Shown here: piece after piece, positions 1 through 5,598 of the stretch
Layout of the letters: each line of letters begins with the position of its first letter
Numbering within the stretch: the stretch's first letter is position 1
Assembly (NCBI GenBank): GCA_964585535.1
Contig: CAZPDW010000075.1
Location: 1-9,941 of the forward strand
Source: JAUVYV01 sp964585535
GTDB taxonomy: Bacteria > Planctomycetota > Phycisphaerae > Sedimentisphaerales > Anaerobacaceae
Length of the DNA: 9,941 nt
Reading direction: 5' to 3'
Notes under the pieces: model-generated
Seen by the model: the letters and a program-made list of their open reading frames with translations, nothing else
The model's database searches: none
Told to the model about the DNA's origin: nothing
Translations under genes and position numbers: made by a program

Positions 1-487
1 GAAAAGCCCCCGCCCGCATTGTTCTTGCTGCAAGATAGACGCAGATGATGGTCAGCAGATATACTGCGAACTTGAGCTTTACTAACGAATTGAACGATAA
101 CTGCTGTGCGTCGGCTATGGGCGACAGCTCTGCCAGCCAGTAAAACAGAACGCCCGCGAGCCAGTTCTGGTTAATCCAGCCGGTCGGATGCCAGTATTGA
201 ACAGTTTCAAGGCCGAGCTTTTCGGCGAGCCGGCGGGCCGGTTCGGGCCAGTGCTCTATCTGCTTCGCCGTCGGGCCCGGCCTGAGCGAGTTTTCGCTGA
301 ACGGGTCGGTGGTGCTCACGCCGTAATCGATATAGTATCTGCCTGCGGCCAATGCCTTGTAGGTGTCGGCGGCGCCTGCCATGTGGCCGATGCCGTAAAA
401 GGCAAACGTAACCATCGCTGCGGCGATTACGACAGTCAACCACCTCGACAGGTCATTGTCCGTCTTTACTGTGTTTGGCTTCGGCAC
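1..487 (-). CDS. Membrane glycosyltransferase-like protein (GT-C/ArnT-like), N-terminal part
   Basis: The visible 162 residues run off the left edge of the window. The chosen start is GTG at 487-485 (reading VPKPNTVKTDNDLSRW). A GAGGG sequence sits about 7 bases upstream, and the first membrane segment (about residues 17-38) follows at the expected place. After it comes a large extracytoplasmic loop with an AAGRYYIDYG segment, a DPFSENSLRPGP segment (DPFS about residues 63-66) and a WINQNWLAGVLFYWLA segment, then a second hydrophobic stretch (about 139-155). The order membrane helix, acidic loop with DPFS, W-x-N-x-x-WL is characteristic of polytopic sugar transferases of the GT-C class that use lipid-phosphate sugars. 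The acceptor and donor cannot be told. It lies 48 bases behind ispG on the same strand and is probably cotranscribed. An internal ATG at 415-413 would remove part of helix 1, so it is less likely. The class is inferred from N-terminal motifs only. Confidence 0.66.
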   Translation of the reverse strand, partial: MPKPNTVKTDNDLSRWLTVVIAAAMVTFAFYGIGHMAGAADTYKALAAGRYYIDYGVSTTDPFSENSLRPGPTAKQIEHWPEPARRLAEKLGLETVQYWHPTGWINQNWLAGVLFYWLAELSPIADAQQLSFNSLVKLKFAVYLLTIICVYLAARTMRAGAF

Positions 488-503
488 GTTTTTTCCCTCT
501 GTT

Positions 504-529
504 CCTGTCCGAATTTGTAATCGGACGGG
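504..529. repeat. Inverted repeat between ispG and the glycosyltransferase-like gene
   Basis: The arms GTCCGA (507-512) and TCGGAC (521-526) are perfect complements around an 8-base spacer. The stem can be extended outward to 504-529 if one G-T pair is allowed, which works only in plus-strand RNA. No T-run follows on the minus strand, so it does not look like a terminator for ispG. It could be a processing hairpin or have no function. Confidence 0.3.
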
Positions 530-535
530 CCGGCT

Positions 536-1606
536 TTATCGCGGCCCCGGCAGTTTTTTCAGCTCCGCAACCAGTGTCTCGATAATTTTATCCTCGCCGA
601 CCGTCGCAATTTTCCTTCCCCTTCGGTAGATGAAGCCCTTGTTCTTTGCCGCACATACCGCAATGTCGGCGTCGGCGGCCTCGCCCGGACCGTTCACTAT
701 ACAGCCCATAACCGCGATACGAAACGGCTTATCTATACCCGCTATTGCCTTTTTGATTTTCCTGGCCAGCCCGACCACGTCAATCTGGGCACGGGCGCAG
801 GTGGGGCACACTACCAGCTCGAGCTTAGGCGACTGTTCCAGGCCGAGCGAAGCAAGAATTTGTTTGGCGATTTTGGTCTCGACGACCGGCTCGGCTGCGG
901 CGCTGACCCTGATTGTGTCGCCGATGCCCTCGGCAAGAAGTGTCCCGAGAGCAACCGCCGAAGGAATAGTGGCGTCTTCAGGCAGCCCTGCGTGTGTCAG
1001 GCCGATGTGAATCGGGTAGTCGAAGCTTTCAGCGATGCGACGGTTTATTTCGATGGTTCTGCCGGTGTCGCTCGATTTTGCACTGAGCACAATTTGTGTA
1101 AAGCCGCGCGCCTCGAACAGGCGAACGTACTTTTTCATTTCCTTGAGCATAAGGGTAACTCGACCGGCGGGGGGGGTGTCCTTTTTTCTCAGGTCCCTGA
1201 TGCTTGCCTCGTTCACGCCGATTCTGATTGCGATGCCGTGCACCCTGGCGGCGTCTATTATCCGAACTATGTCCCTCTTTCTTTTTATGTTGCCGGGATT
1301 CAAACGAATTTTGGCGGCGCCGGCCTCAATGGCCTCGATGGCCCTTTGGGGACTGAAGTGCACATCGGCGATTAGCGGAACGCTCACCCTGCCGACGATT
1401 TTCGCAAAGGCGGCGGTGTCGGAGGCGGTGGGTACGGCAACCCTCACTAACTTACAGCCCGCTTCGACAAGCCGCCTGACCTGCCTGACGCACCGGCTGA
1501 CGTCCAGCGTGGGCACCTTGGTCATAGACTGGACGACTACCGCTGCGCCTGAGCCGATTGTTACAGAACCGACCTTGACTGTTCTGGTCTTTCTTCGCTT
1601 TATCAT
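536..1606 (-). CDS. ispG: 4-hydroxy-3-methylbut-2-en-1-yl diphosphate synthase (IspG/GcpE)
   Basis: IspG catalyses the penultimate step of the methylerythritol phosphate isoprenoid pathway, reductive ring opening of MEcPP to HMBPP, in the cytoplasm with a [4Fe-4S] cluster. The 356-residue product matches the compact bacterial form. The barrel domain carries VVVQSMTK (23-30), LIADVHF (78-84), KIRLNPGNI (99-107), RIGVNEAS (128-135) and EGIGDTIRVS (226-235). The C-terminal cluster domain has C267-P-T-C270 and G-C302-IVNGPG-E309. Cys267, Cys270, Cys302 and Glu309 have the same spacing (3, 32, 7) as the E. coli cluster ligands as I recall them. The usual TEAG motif reads THAG (204-207). The ATG at 1606 places the N-terminus where the family begins; no clear Shine-Dalgarno sequence precedes it. 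Divergent from the sulfatase gene and apparently first gene of a unit with the glycosyltransferase-like gene. Confidence 0.97.
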   Translation of the reverse strand: MIKRRKTRTVKVGSVTIGSGAAVVVQSMTKVPTLDVSRCVRQVRRLVEAGCKLVRVAVPTASDTAAFAKIVGRVSVPLIADVHFSPQRAIEAIEAGAAKIRLNPGNIKRKRDIVRIIDAARVHGIAIRIGVNEASIRDLRKKDTPPAGRVTLMLKEMKKYVRLFEARGFTQIVLSAKSSDTGRTIEINRRIAESFDYPIHIGLTHAGLPEDATIPSAVALGTLLAEGIGDTIRVSAAAEPVVETKIAKQILASLGLEQSPKLELVVCPTCARAQIDVVGLARKIKKAIAGIDKPFRIAVMGCIVNGPGEAADADIAVCAAKNKGFIYRRGRKIATVGEDKIIETLVAELKKLPGPR

Positions 1607-1621
1607 AGAGGAAATTGTAGC

Positions 1622-1650
1622 TTGTTATATCGCTCTGGGCAAACTAAAAT
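1622..1650 (+). promoter_or_regulatory. Candidate sigma-70 promoter for the sulfatase gene
   Basis: TTGTTA (1622-1627) and TAAAAT (1645-1650) are separated by exactly 17 bases. Transcription would begin near 1657, about 30 bases before the ATG at 1686. It shares DNA with the divergent ispG -10 candidate, so the two polymerases could not both bind. Confidence 0.45.
1624..1629 (-). promoter_or_regulatory. Candidate -10 element for ispG
   Basis: On the minus strand these bases read TATAAC, one mismatch from TATAAT. No good -35 hexamer lies 16-18 bases upstream. Transcription would start near 1616, leaving a leader of only about 10 bases, which agrees with the lack of a ribosome binding site. 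The element overlaps the -35 candidate of the sulfatase promoter on the other strand. Confidence 0.35.
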
Positions 1651-1660
1651 AAGTCGGCTG

Positions 1661-1674
1661 TTCACCATAGTGAA
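1661..1674. promoter_or_regulatory. Small inverted repeat in the sulfatase leader
   Basis: TTCAC-CATA-GTGAA is a perfect 5-base inverted repeat just downstream of the predicted transcription start and 11 bases before the sulfatase ATG. It could be an operator half-site pair or a short 5' hairpin. At this length it could also occur by chance. Confidence 0.25.
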
Positions 1675-1685
1675 AGGGCGAAAAA

Positions 1686-3140
1686 ATGCACAAGCTAAAC
1701 AGACGGGATTTTGTCAGAAAAGCAGGGGCCGCCGCGGGGTTTTTGGGCTTTGCCTCGCCGTTTGCCGGCTGCAATATGCAGGCGGGCGGCCGCTCCGGTA
1801 AAAGACGAACGGCCAGGCCGAATGTCCTCTTTATTTTCACCGACCAGCAGACGCTCACGGCGATGAGCGCTTACGGCAATCCACTCCTGAAAACACCCGC
1901 AATGGACGGCATAGCCGCCGGCGGCGTGGCCTTTCGCAGGTCGTATTGTACCTCGCCCGTCTGTTCACCGTCACGGAGCAGCCTGACAACAAGCAGAATG
2001 CCCCACGAGACGGCTGTCAACTATAACGGCCAGTCCCTTGACGGCAGTATCAGCAATATGGGGGACATATTTCGTCAGGCCGGGTACAGGACCGTCTGGG
2101 GCGGCAAGTGGCATCTGCCGGAGAGCTACCCGCTGCGGCGAAAAAGCAAACAGCACGAAATACAGGGCTTCGAGCTTTTGAAGTTCTACGATTCGCGAAA
2201 GAACTGGCCGCAGTGGGGACTTGGGGACATCACCGATGAGCCGCTCGGCGACGCCGCCGCGGAGTTTATCAGCGGTTACTCGGATGACAGGCCGTTTCTG
2301 CTCGGCGTTTCCTTCTGCAATCCGCACGATATATGCATTTGCCCCCGAAAGCCGCAGAACTACGGCGAGCCGGACGATATCGACGTTCTGCCGCCGCTGC
2401 CGGCGAATTTCGACGTTGACCCGAATGAGCCGCAAATGGTTCAGTGGAAACGGCGGCAGCATTACTACGGCGACGAGATTACCTACACCACCGGCTGGAA
2501 TGAGAAGCGATGGAAGTGGTATATCTACAATTACTACCGGATGACCGAGAGGGTCGATAGGGCGATAGGAAAGGTCCTCGACGCTCTCAGGGACAAAGGG
2601 CTTGAGGACAATACCCTGATAATTTTTACGAGCGACCACGGCGACGGCTGTGCCGCGCACAAGTGGGCGGCGAAGCTGAATCTTTATCAGGAGTCGGCAA
2701 CGGTACCGCTTGTTGTCAGTTTCAAAGGCGTAATACCGGCAGGGCGACTTGACTCAAAGCACCTCGTTTGCGGGCTGGATGTTCTGCCTACGATGTGCGA
2801 CTACGCAGGCGTAAAGCGATTGGACAGTTTCAGAGGCCGAAGCATTCGCCCTGTTATTGAGAATTCGGACGCCGACTGGCGTGATTTCGTCGTTACCGAG
2901 CTGGCCATCGACCCGAAAAACGAGCAGTACAAGGGTCGTATGGTTCGCACGGACAGATACAAGTATAACCTCTACTCGGCCGGGAAAAGAAACGAGCAGC
3001 TCTTTGATTTGCTGAACGACCCGGGAGAAACTCAAAATCTCGCTTACGAGCCGTCGATGGAAGCTGTAAGAGGCAAGCACAGAAATCTGCTCCAGGAATG
3101 GATTCGCCGGACGAATGACGATTTTGCAGTAACGGGCTAA
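1686..3140 (+). CDS. Secreted S1-family sulfatase (Cys-type)
   Basis: A type I sulfatase of 484 residues that would hydrolyse sulfate esters, probably on polysaccharides, outside the cytoplasmic membrane. The N-terminus NRRDFVRKAG is a twin-arginine signal followed by a hydrophobic stretch. It ends in FAGC (Cys29), a possible but imperfect lipobox, so the protein may be a lipid-anchored Tat substrate. The mature chain starts with PNVLFIFTDQQ (45-55), with Asp53 and Gln54 as metal ligands. C93-S-P-S-R97 is the motif whose cysteine becomes formylglycine. GGKWH (139-143), NPHD (212-215) and TSDHGD (315-320, Asp317/His318) complete the active site. RFGTD-like C-terminal features appear as RTDRYKYNLY (421-430) and ELFDL-like QLFDLLNDPGE (438-448). 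The ATG is preceded by AAAGGG. The substrate class cannot be read from the sequence. No sulfatase-maturing enzyme gene is in the window. Confidence 0.95.
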   Translation: MHKLNRRDFVRKAGAAAGFLGFASPFAGCNMQAGGRSGKRRTARPNVLFIFTDQQTLTAMSAYGNPLLKTPAMDGIAAGGVAFRRSYCTSPVCSPSRSSLTTSRMPHETAVNYNGQSLDGSISNMGDIFRQAGYRTVWGGKWHLPESYPLRRKSKQHEIQGFELLKFYDSRKNWPQWGLGDITDEPLGDAAAEFISGYSDDRPFLLGVSFCNPHDICICPRKPQNYGEPDDIDVLPPLPANFDVDPNEPQMVQWKRRQHYYGDEITYTTGWNEKRWKWYIYNYYRMTERVDRAIGKVLDALRDKGLEDNTLIIFTSDHGDGCAAHKWAAKLNLYQESATVPLVVSFKGVIPAGRLDSKHLVCGLDVLPTMCDYAGVKRLDSFRGRSIRPVIENSDADWRDFVVTELAIDPKNEQYKGRMVRTDRYKYNLYSAGKRNEQLFDLLNDPGETQNLAYEPSMEAVRGKHRNLLQEWIRRTNDDFAVTG

Positions 3141-3200
3141 GTTTGGCGTACCGAAGGAAGAAGGAACGGGGTGGTTTTTTTGGGGGGTGCTTTAGTGTTG

Positions 3201-3209
3201 TGTTATAAT
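3201..3209 (+). promoter_or_regulatory. Extended -10 promoter for the pseudopilin gene
   Basis: TGTTATAAT is a full extended -10 (TGN plus perfect TATAAT). Only a poor -35 (TTGGGG at 3180-3185, 18-base spacing) precedes it, as expected for extended -10 promoters. Transcription would start near 3216, giving a leader of about 55 bases. It lies 60 bases after the sulfatase stop, so the pseudopilin gene can be expressed on its own. The upstream DNA has runs of seven T and six G (3174-3186). Confidence 0.5.
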
Positions 3210-3256
3210 AGAGGTGATTTGCGGTTGTTCATTATGTGTTCCTGGCCAATGAAAAA

Positions 3257-3263
3257 AAGGAGA
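3257..3263 (+). promoter_or_regulatory. Ribosome binding site setting the GTG start of the pseudopilin
   Basis: AAGGAGA lies 7 bases before GTG at 3271. It is among the strongest Shine-Dalgarno sequences in the window. It supports a GTG start that places the FTLIE motif seven residues into the protein, as prepilins require. Confidence 0.75.
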
Positions 3264-3270
3264 TACCGGC

Positions 3271-4182
3271 GTGCGAAGGACAAGGGCTTTTACGTTAATA
3301 GAGCTTTTGGTGGTCATTGCGATTATCGCCCTTTTGATGGCGATACTGATGCCGGCCTTGAGTAAGGCAAGGGAGCAGGGCAAGCGGGCAGTGTGCATGA
3401 ACAATCTAAAAGAACTCACCTACGCGTGGATTATGTACGCCGATGAAAATAACGACATGCTTGTCAACGGCAGTTCCGGATTTACAAAATCCCTTAATCT
3501 GAAGACCAACGTGGCCATTGGCTCGCACCCGGAGCTGGGAATCCCACCGTGGGTCGATACATGGAATATGCTCCTGAAACAGAGAGCGAAGCAATGCGAA
3601 GAGGCCGAGGCAATGCTCAAAGGGCTGAAAGATGTGACGACATTCGGCACAATTCGGATAAAGGGGACAAATATGCTCTATCCGTACGCCCCAAATGTGA
3701 AGGCATACAGGTGCCCGGCTGCCCTAAGTGGTGTCATGGTAACTTATAATATAGTGGACTCGATGGCCGGTGCCGCAACGTGGGAAGACTCGAGAGGACC
3801 GACTGAAAGATCAAGAGGATACAACGGAAAGGCAATAATAAACATAACGAAAATCCCCAGGCCGGCTGAAAGATTTGTTTGGGTGGACACAGGTTATACA
3901 ACCTATGACAGTTGGACCATCTGGTGTGAAAAACCGTCCTGGTGGGAGGAACCTCCTAACAGACACAGTAATGGGAACAACTGGGGGTTTGCAGACGGCC
4001 ACGTCGAATACTACAAGTGGAAAGACCCCGAGACAGTGAAGGCTGCAGAGTACGAATGGGTTCCGGGTATAAAGATACCTGATGAGCTGGCCGTGCAGCC
4101 ATGCAGCCCTGATCTCGAGTGGGTACAGAAACGTTCCTGGGGCAATTTGGGATACGACCGCAGCGAGTATGGCTGCAAATGA
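3271..4182 (+). CDS. Type II secretion/type IV pilin-like pseudopilin with H-X9-DG motif
   Basis: A 303-residue protein with the prepilin N-terminus RAFTLIELLVVIAIIALL: short basic leader, cleavage expected between Ala6 and Phe7, Glu at mature position 5 (Glu11), and a hydrophobic helix to about residue 28. Then comes the SKAREQGKRAVCMNNLKEL segment typical of the planctomycete and lentisphaeral family. Near the C-terminus, His232 is followed by nine residues and Asp242-Gly243 (HSNGNNWGFADG), exactly the H-X9-DG processing-associated motif. Such proteins are exported, cleaved and methylated by a prepilin peptidase and usually occur in many copies per genome; their function is poorly known. 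The residue before the cleavage site is Ala rather than the more common Gly. It sits alone, with no other secretion genes nearby, between a sulfatase and glycoside hydrolase remnants, a usual neighbourhood for this family. Confidence 0.92.
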   Translation: MRRTRAFTLIELLVVIAIIALLMAILMPALSKAREQGKRAVCMNNLKELTYAWIMYADENNDMLVNGSSGFTKSLNLKTNVAIGSHPELGIPPWVDTWNMLLKQRAKQCEEAEAMLKGLKDVTTFGTIRIKGTNMLYPYAPNVKAYRCPAALSGVMVTYNIVDSMAGAATWEDSRGPTERSRGYNGKAIINITKIPRPAERFVWVDTGYTTYDSWTIWCEKPSWWEEPPNRHSNGNNWGFADGHVEYYKWKDPETVKAAEYEWVPGIKIPDELAVQPCSPDLEWVQKRSWGNLGYDRSEYGCK

Positions 4183-4205
4183 GAATCGGGCGCCACCAGT
4201 GACAG

Positions 4206-4265
4206 GCCCTGCGCCGGGGAGCAACGTTGTCGGTATTCTTGTCAAGACATAGGTGCAGGGCTTTT
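4206..4265 (+). terminator. Possible terminator after the pseudopilin gene
   Basis: GCCCTGC (4206-4212) and GCAGGGC (4255-4261) are perfect complements, and TTTT follows (4262-4265). The enclosed 42 bases include the palindrome CAACGTTG (4222-4229), which could form an inner hairpin. The long loop and short T-run make this a weak candidate. The 174 bases between the pseudopilin stop and the next ATG hold no other clear feature. Confidence 0.3.
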
Positions 4266-4356
4266 CAGTAATGCCGTCCATATTGGCCTATGCAGGATTA
4301 AGAGGATATATCCGCAAAAGGGGTGCTTGATAGAAGTGGGATTGGGCTCTGGTTCG

Positions 4357-4575
4357 ATGAAGAACAGGCAGTTTTTACGGGCGGTGATAACAACAGCAGC
4401 ACTTCTTTTTCTGGTCGGGGAACCCATGCGCTGCCTGAGCTGTGCCGAGGGCGGCAAGGGCTTGAGTCTGGCGGATGGTTTTGTCGAGCCGCCGGCCCGA
4501 CGTGAGCTTCCTGCCGCCGTTCGTACGGATGCCATTAACAAGTTGCATCATGGAGGAACACCAAATGCGTACTAA
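4357..4575 (+). pseudogene. Signal-peptide fragment, likely 5' remnant of a GH106-like glycoside hydrolase
   Basis: The frame from ATG 4357 encodes 72 residues. It opens with a clear Sec signal: MKNRQFLR, then a hydrophobic core AVITTAALLFLVG, then a probable cleavage near CLSCA-EGG. After it, SLADGFVEPPA resembles the start of the mature part of alpha-L-rhamnosidase-like (GH106) enzymes, where a GF-x-x-PP-x-x-ARP segment leads into the catalytic domain. Here the similarity stops at about residue 45. The remaining RRELPAAVRTDAINKLHHGG tail is not recognised, and the frame ends at 4575. No Shine-Dalgarno sequence precedes the ATG. The 3' end overlaps the next gene by 11 bases. What is seen is a signal peptide plus a short motif; the enzyme family is inferred. 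A genuine small secreted protein is the alternative. Confidence 0.45.
4552..4556 (+). promoter_or_regulatory. Ribosome binding site for the AT-rich membrane protein
   Basis: GGAGG lies 8 bases before ATG 4565. It selects this start over the in-frame upstream GTG-like start at 4475, whose extra residues (VLSSRRPDVSF...) have a composition unlike the rest of the protein and come from the overlapping remnant. Confidence 0.65.
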
Positions 4576-4954
4576 AATGTCGCCGAAATTACAGCTGATG
4601 CCTATCTTGTTTAGGATGGAGATTGGTTTGCCATTTATGTTATTTGCTTTTCCGTTAAACTTAATTATTGCCTTGTTTTTTGCCATTACGAACTATCTTG
4701 CAGAAAACGCTTATTGTAACGTAATAAAGTTATTTTCTAAGTTTGGTATTTTAGTGAAAACTTGCTTGGTTCATGCGATCCTTTTGGCTATCGGCTGGGC
4801 GATACACTGCAAGTTTACATATGTAGAAAATGGCGAGAAAGTAATTGATGTTGACAAGATTTACGCAGTTACACTTCTTGTTATTTTAATACCTTTATTG
4901 ATGATTATCTGTCGCTGCATATGTTGTTATATCGATAAGTTGCGGGAAAATTAA
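4565..4954 (+). CDS. Small AT-rich three-helix membrane protein, unrecognised
   Basis: A 129-residue protein with about three membrane segments (residues 22-43, 61-80 and 99-121), a basic N-terminus (MRTKMSPK), a short polar loop KFTYVENGEKVIDVD (83-97) and a cysteine cluster CRCICC (116-121) at the end of the last helix. I do not recognise the family. The start is fixed by GGAGG eight bases upstream. Hand counting over 4621-4920 gives about one third G+C, against about 60-70 percent in sampled lines of the flanking genes, so the gene was probably acquired horizontally. It stands between a glycoside hydrolase 5' remnant and an RHS fragment. Small AT-rich hydrophobic genes next to displaced RHS cores are often immunity genes of RHS toxins, which makes an orphan immunity protein a reasonable but unproven idea. 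The frame is intact, so it may be expressed. Confidence 0.65.
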   Translation: MRTKMSPKLQLMPILFRMEIGLPFMLFAFPLNLIIALFFAITNYLAENAYCNVIKLFSKFGILVKTCLVHAILLAIGWAIHCKFTYVENGEKVIDVDKIYAVTLLVILIPLLMIICRCICCYIDKLREN

Positions 4955-5035
4955 CGGTACGGGATAAATAGAGGACAGCCAACCCGTTTTAAAGAGAGCA
5001 TTTAAGATACTTTCTGGAGACTTTTGTTTTCTAAA

Positions 5036-5047
5036 GCTCTTTGAAAA
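5036..5047 (+). promoter_or_regulatory. boxA-like antitermination motif
   Basis: GCTCTTTGAAAA closely matches boxA sequences bound by NusB-NusE in leaders of rRNA and some long operons. Bases 4955-5044 otherwise carry no gene. The motif precedes the RHS fragment directly. With no rRNA gene downstream, it may be a relic of a long RHS transcription unit or a chance match. Confidence 0.35.
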
Positions 5048-5470
5048 ACGAATAACGACACCGGCTATGCGCAGGTATTTGAGCAGACCACCGGCACTGA
5101 CGTCACAACGTATGTTATTGGCGATGATATATTAGCCCAGGCGACGGGCACCAGCCAAACCGATGTACAATACTTACTCTACGATGGCTACGGCTCGACA
5201 AGACAGCTAATCGATAGCGTTGGTACGGGCGTTGATGAGACGGTCATCGAGTATGGCCACTGGAACTATAACTATACGGTCTTTACGCCCGGCTATGACG
5301 CTAACGGTTCGCTGACAGAGAAAATCAAGTGGGATACGAACGGTTCAGCCGACCACAGTCAATGGACTCAGGTCGCGGATGTTTACATTAACGGCCGGCA
5401 TCTCGGCATCCTGTGGAAACAGCCGTACAGAATTGATATTACTCGTGCCGCCAGGCCCGGTTCGGTATAA
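5045..5470 (+). pseudogene. Chimeric remnant: RHS/YD-repeat fragment joined to a glycoside hydrolase C-terminal fragment
   Basis: One frame is open from just after TGA (5042-5044) to TAA (5468-5470), 141 codons, with no ATG, GTG or TTG start codon in it. The first part reads NDTGYAQVFEQ, TYVIGDDILAQATG and YLLYDGYGSTRQLIDS, the conserved core of RHS repeat proteins just before their C-terminal domain. A second RHS-type motif, YDANGSLTEKIKWDTNG, follows out of the usual order, since it normally lies upstream of the GYAQV segment. From about 5372 to the stop the sequence changes to VADVYINGRHLGILWKQPYR and IDITRAARPG, the galactose-binding-like end of GH106 or GH2-type enzymes, and it stops before that domain is complete. 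So at least two unrelated genes and an internal RHS rearrangement are spliced in frame. Translation is unlikely unless it is read through from upstream. Confidence 0.75.
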
Positions 5471-5485
5471 TCCCGCCTGTAATAC

Positions 5486-5514
5486 TTGTGCCGCGGAGTC
5501 GATACGGTTATTAT
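5486..5514 (+). promoter_or_regulatory. Candidate promoter of the glycerate operon
   Basis: TTGTGC (5486-5491) and TATTAT (5509-5514) lie 17 bases apart. The expected start of transcription (about 5521) falls just before the structured leader that begins at 5527, which supports the pairing. The -35 matches only three of six consensus bases. Confidence 0.4.
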
Positions 5515-5526
5515 AGTGCTCCCGGT

Positions 5527-5583
5527 TGAGATTTCCCGTTCGTTCGCGGGTAAGTAACTTTAGTACAACAACTTAAAATCTCA
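5527..5583 (+). promoter_or_regulatory. Structured 5' leader of the permease-kinase operon: possible three-way junction RNA
   Basis: TGAGATTT (5527-5534) is a perfect complement of AAATCTCA (5576-5583). Between the arms lie two hairpins that abut without spare bases: CCCG (5535-5538) with CGGG (5547-5550), and TAAGT (5551-5555) with ACTTA (5571-5575). The CCCG arm can instead pair downstream as TTCCCG (5533-5538) with CGGGAA (5588-5593), which would break the outer stem. TCGCGGG occurs twice (5544-5550, 5585-5591), giving the two competing partners. The element lies within a leader of about 136 bases before the permease ATG. It matches no riboswitch class I know. The second hairpin is weak (five base pairs, 15-base loop). 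Confidence 0.35.
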
Positions 5584-5598
5584 CTCGCGGGAATTTAT

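Noticed and set aside
188..520. 110-codon plus-strand frame and the 207-443 minus-strand frame at the left edge
   Set aside because: The minus-strand frame starting at GTG 487 gives membrane helices and a DPFS/WINQNWL loop that fit a real family, while these two have Arg- and Cys-rich shadow composition.
860..1652. Two plus-strand open frames (860-1375, 1035-1652) opposite ispG
   Set aside because: ispG on the minus strand is certain, and these translations show no family features.
1971..2660. 229-codon minus-strand open frame opposite the sulfatase
   Set aside because: Antisense to the sulfatase active-site region, with no recognisable motif.
4475..4564. Upstream in-frame extension of the AT-rich membrane protein
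   Set aside because: The added residues come from the overlapping 5' remnant, differ in composition, and lack a ribosome binding site, whereas ATG 4565 has GGAGG at eight bases.
4490..5050. Insertion sequence or transposon ends around the AT-rich segment
   Set aside because: By eye no terminal inverted repeats, target-site duplication or transposase frame could be found, so no mobile element is claimed.
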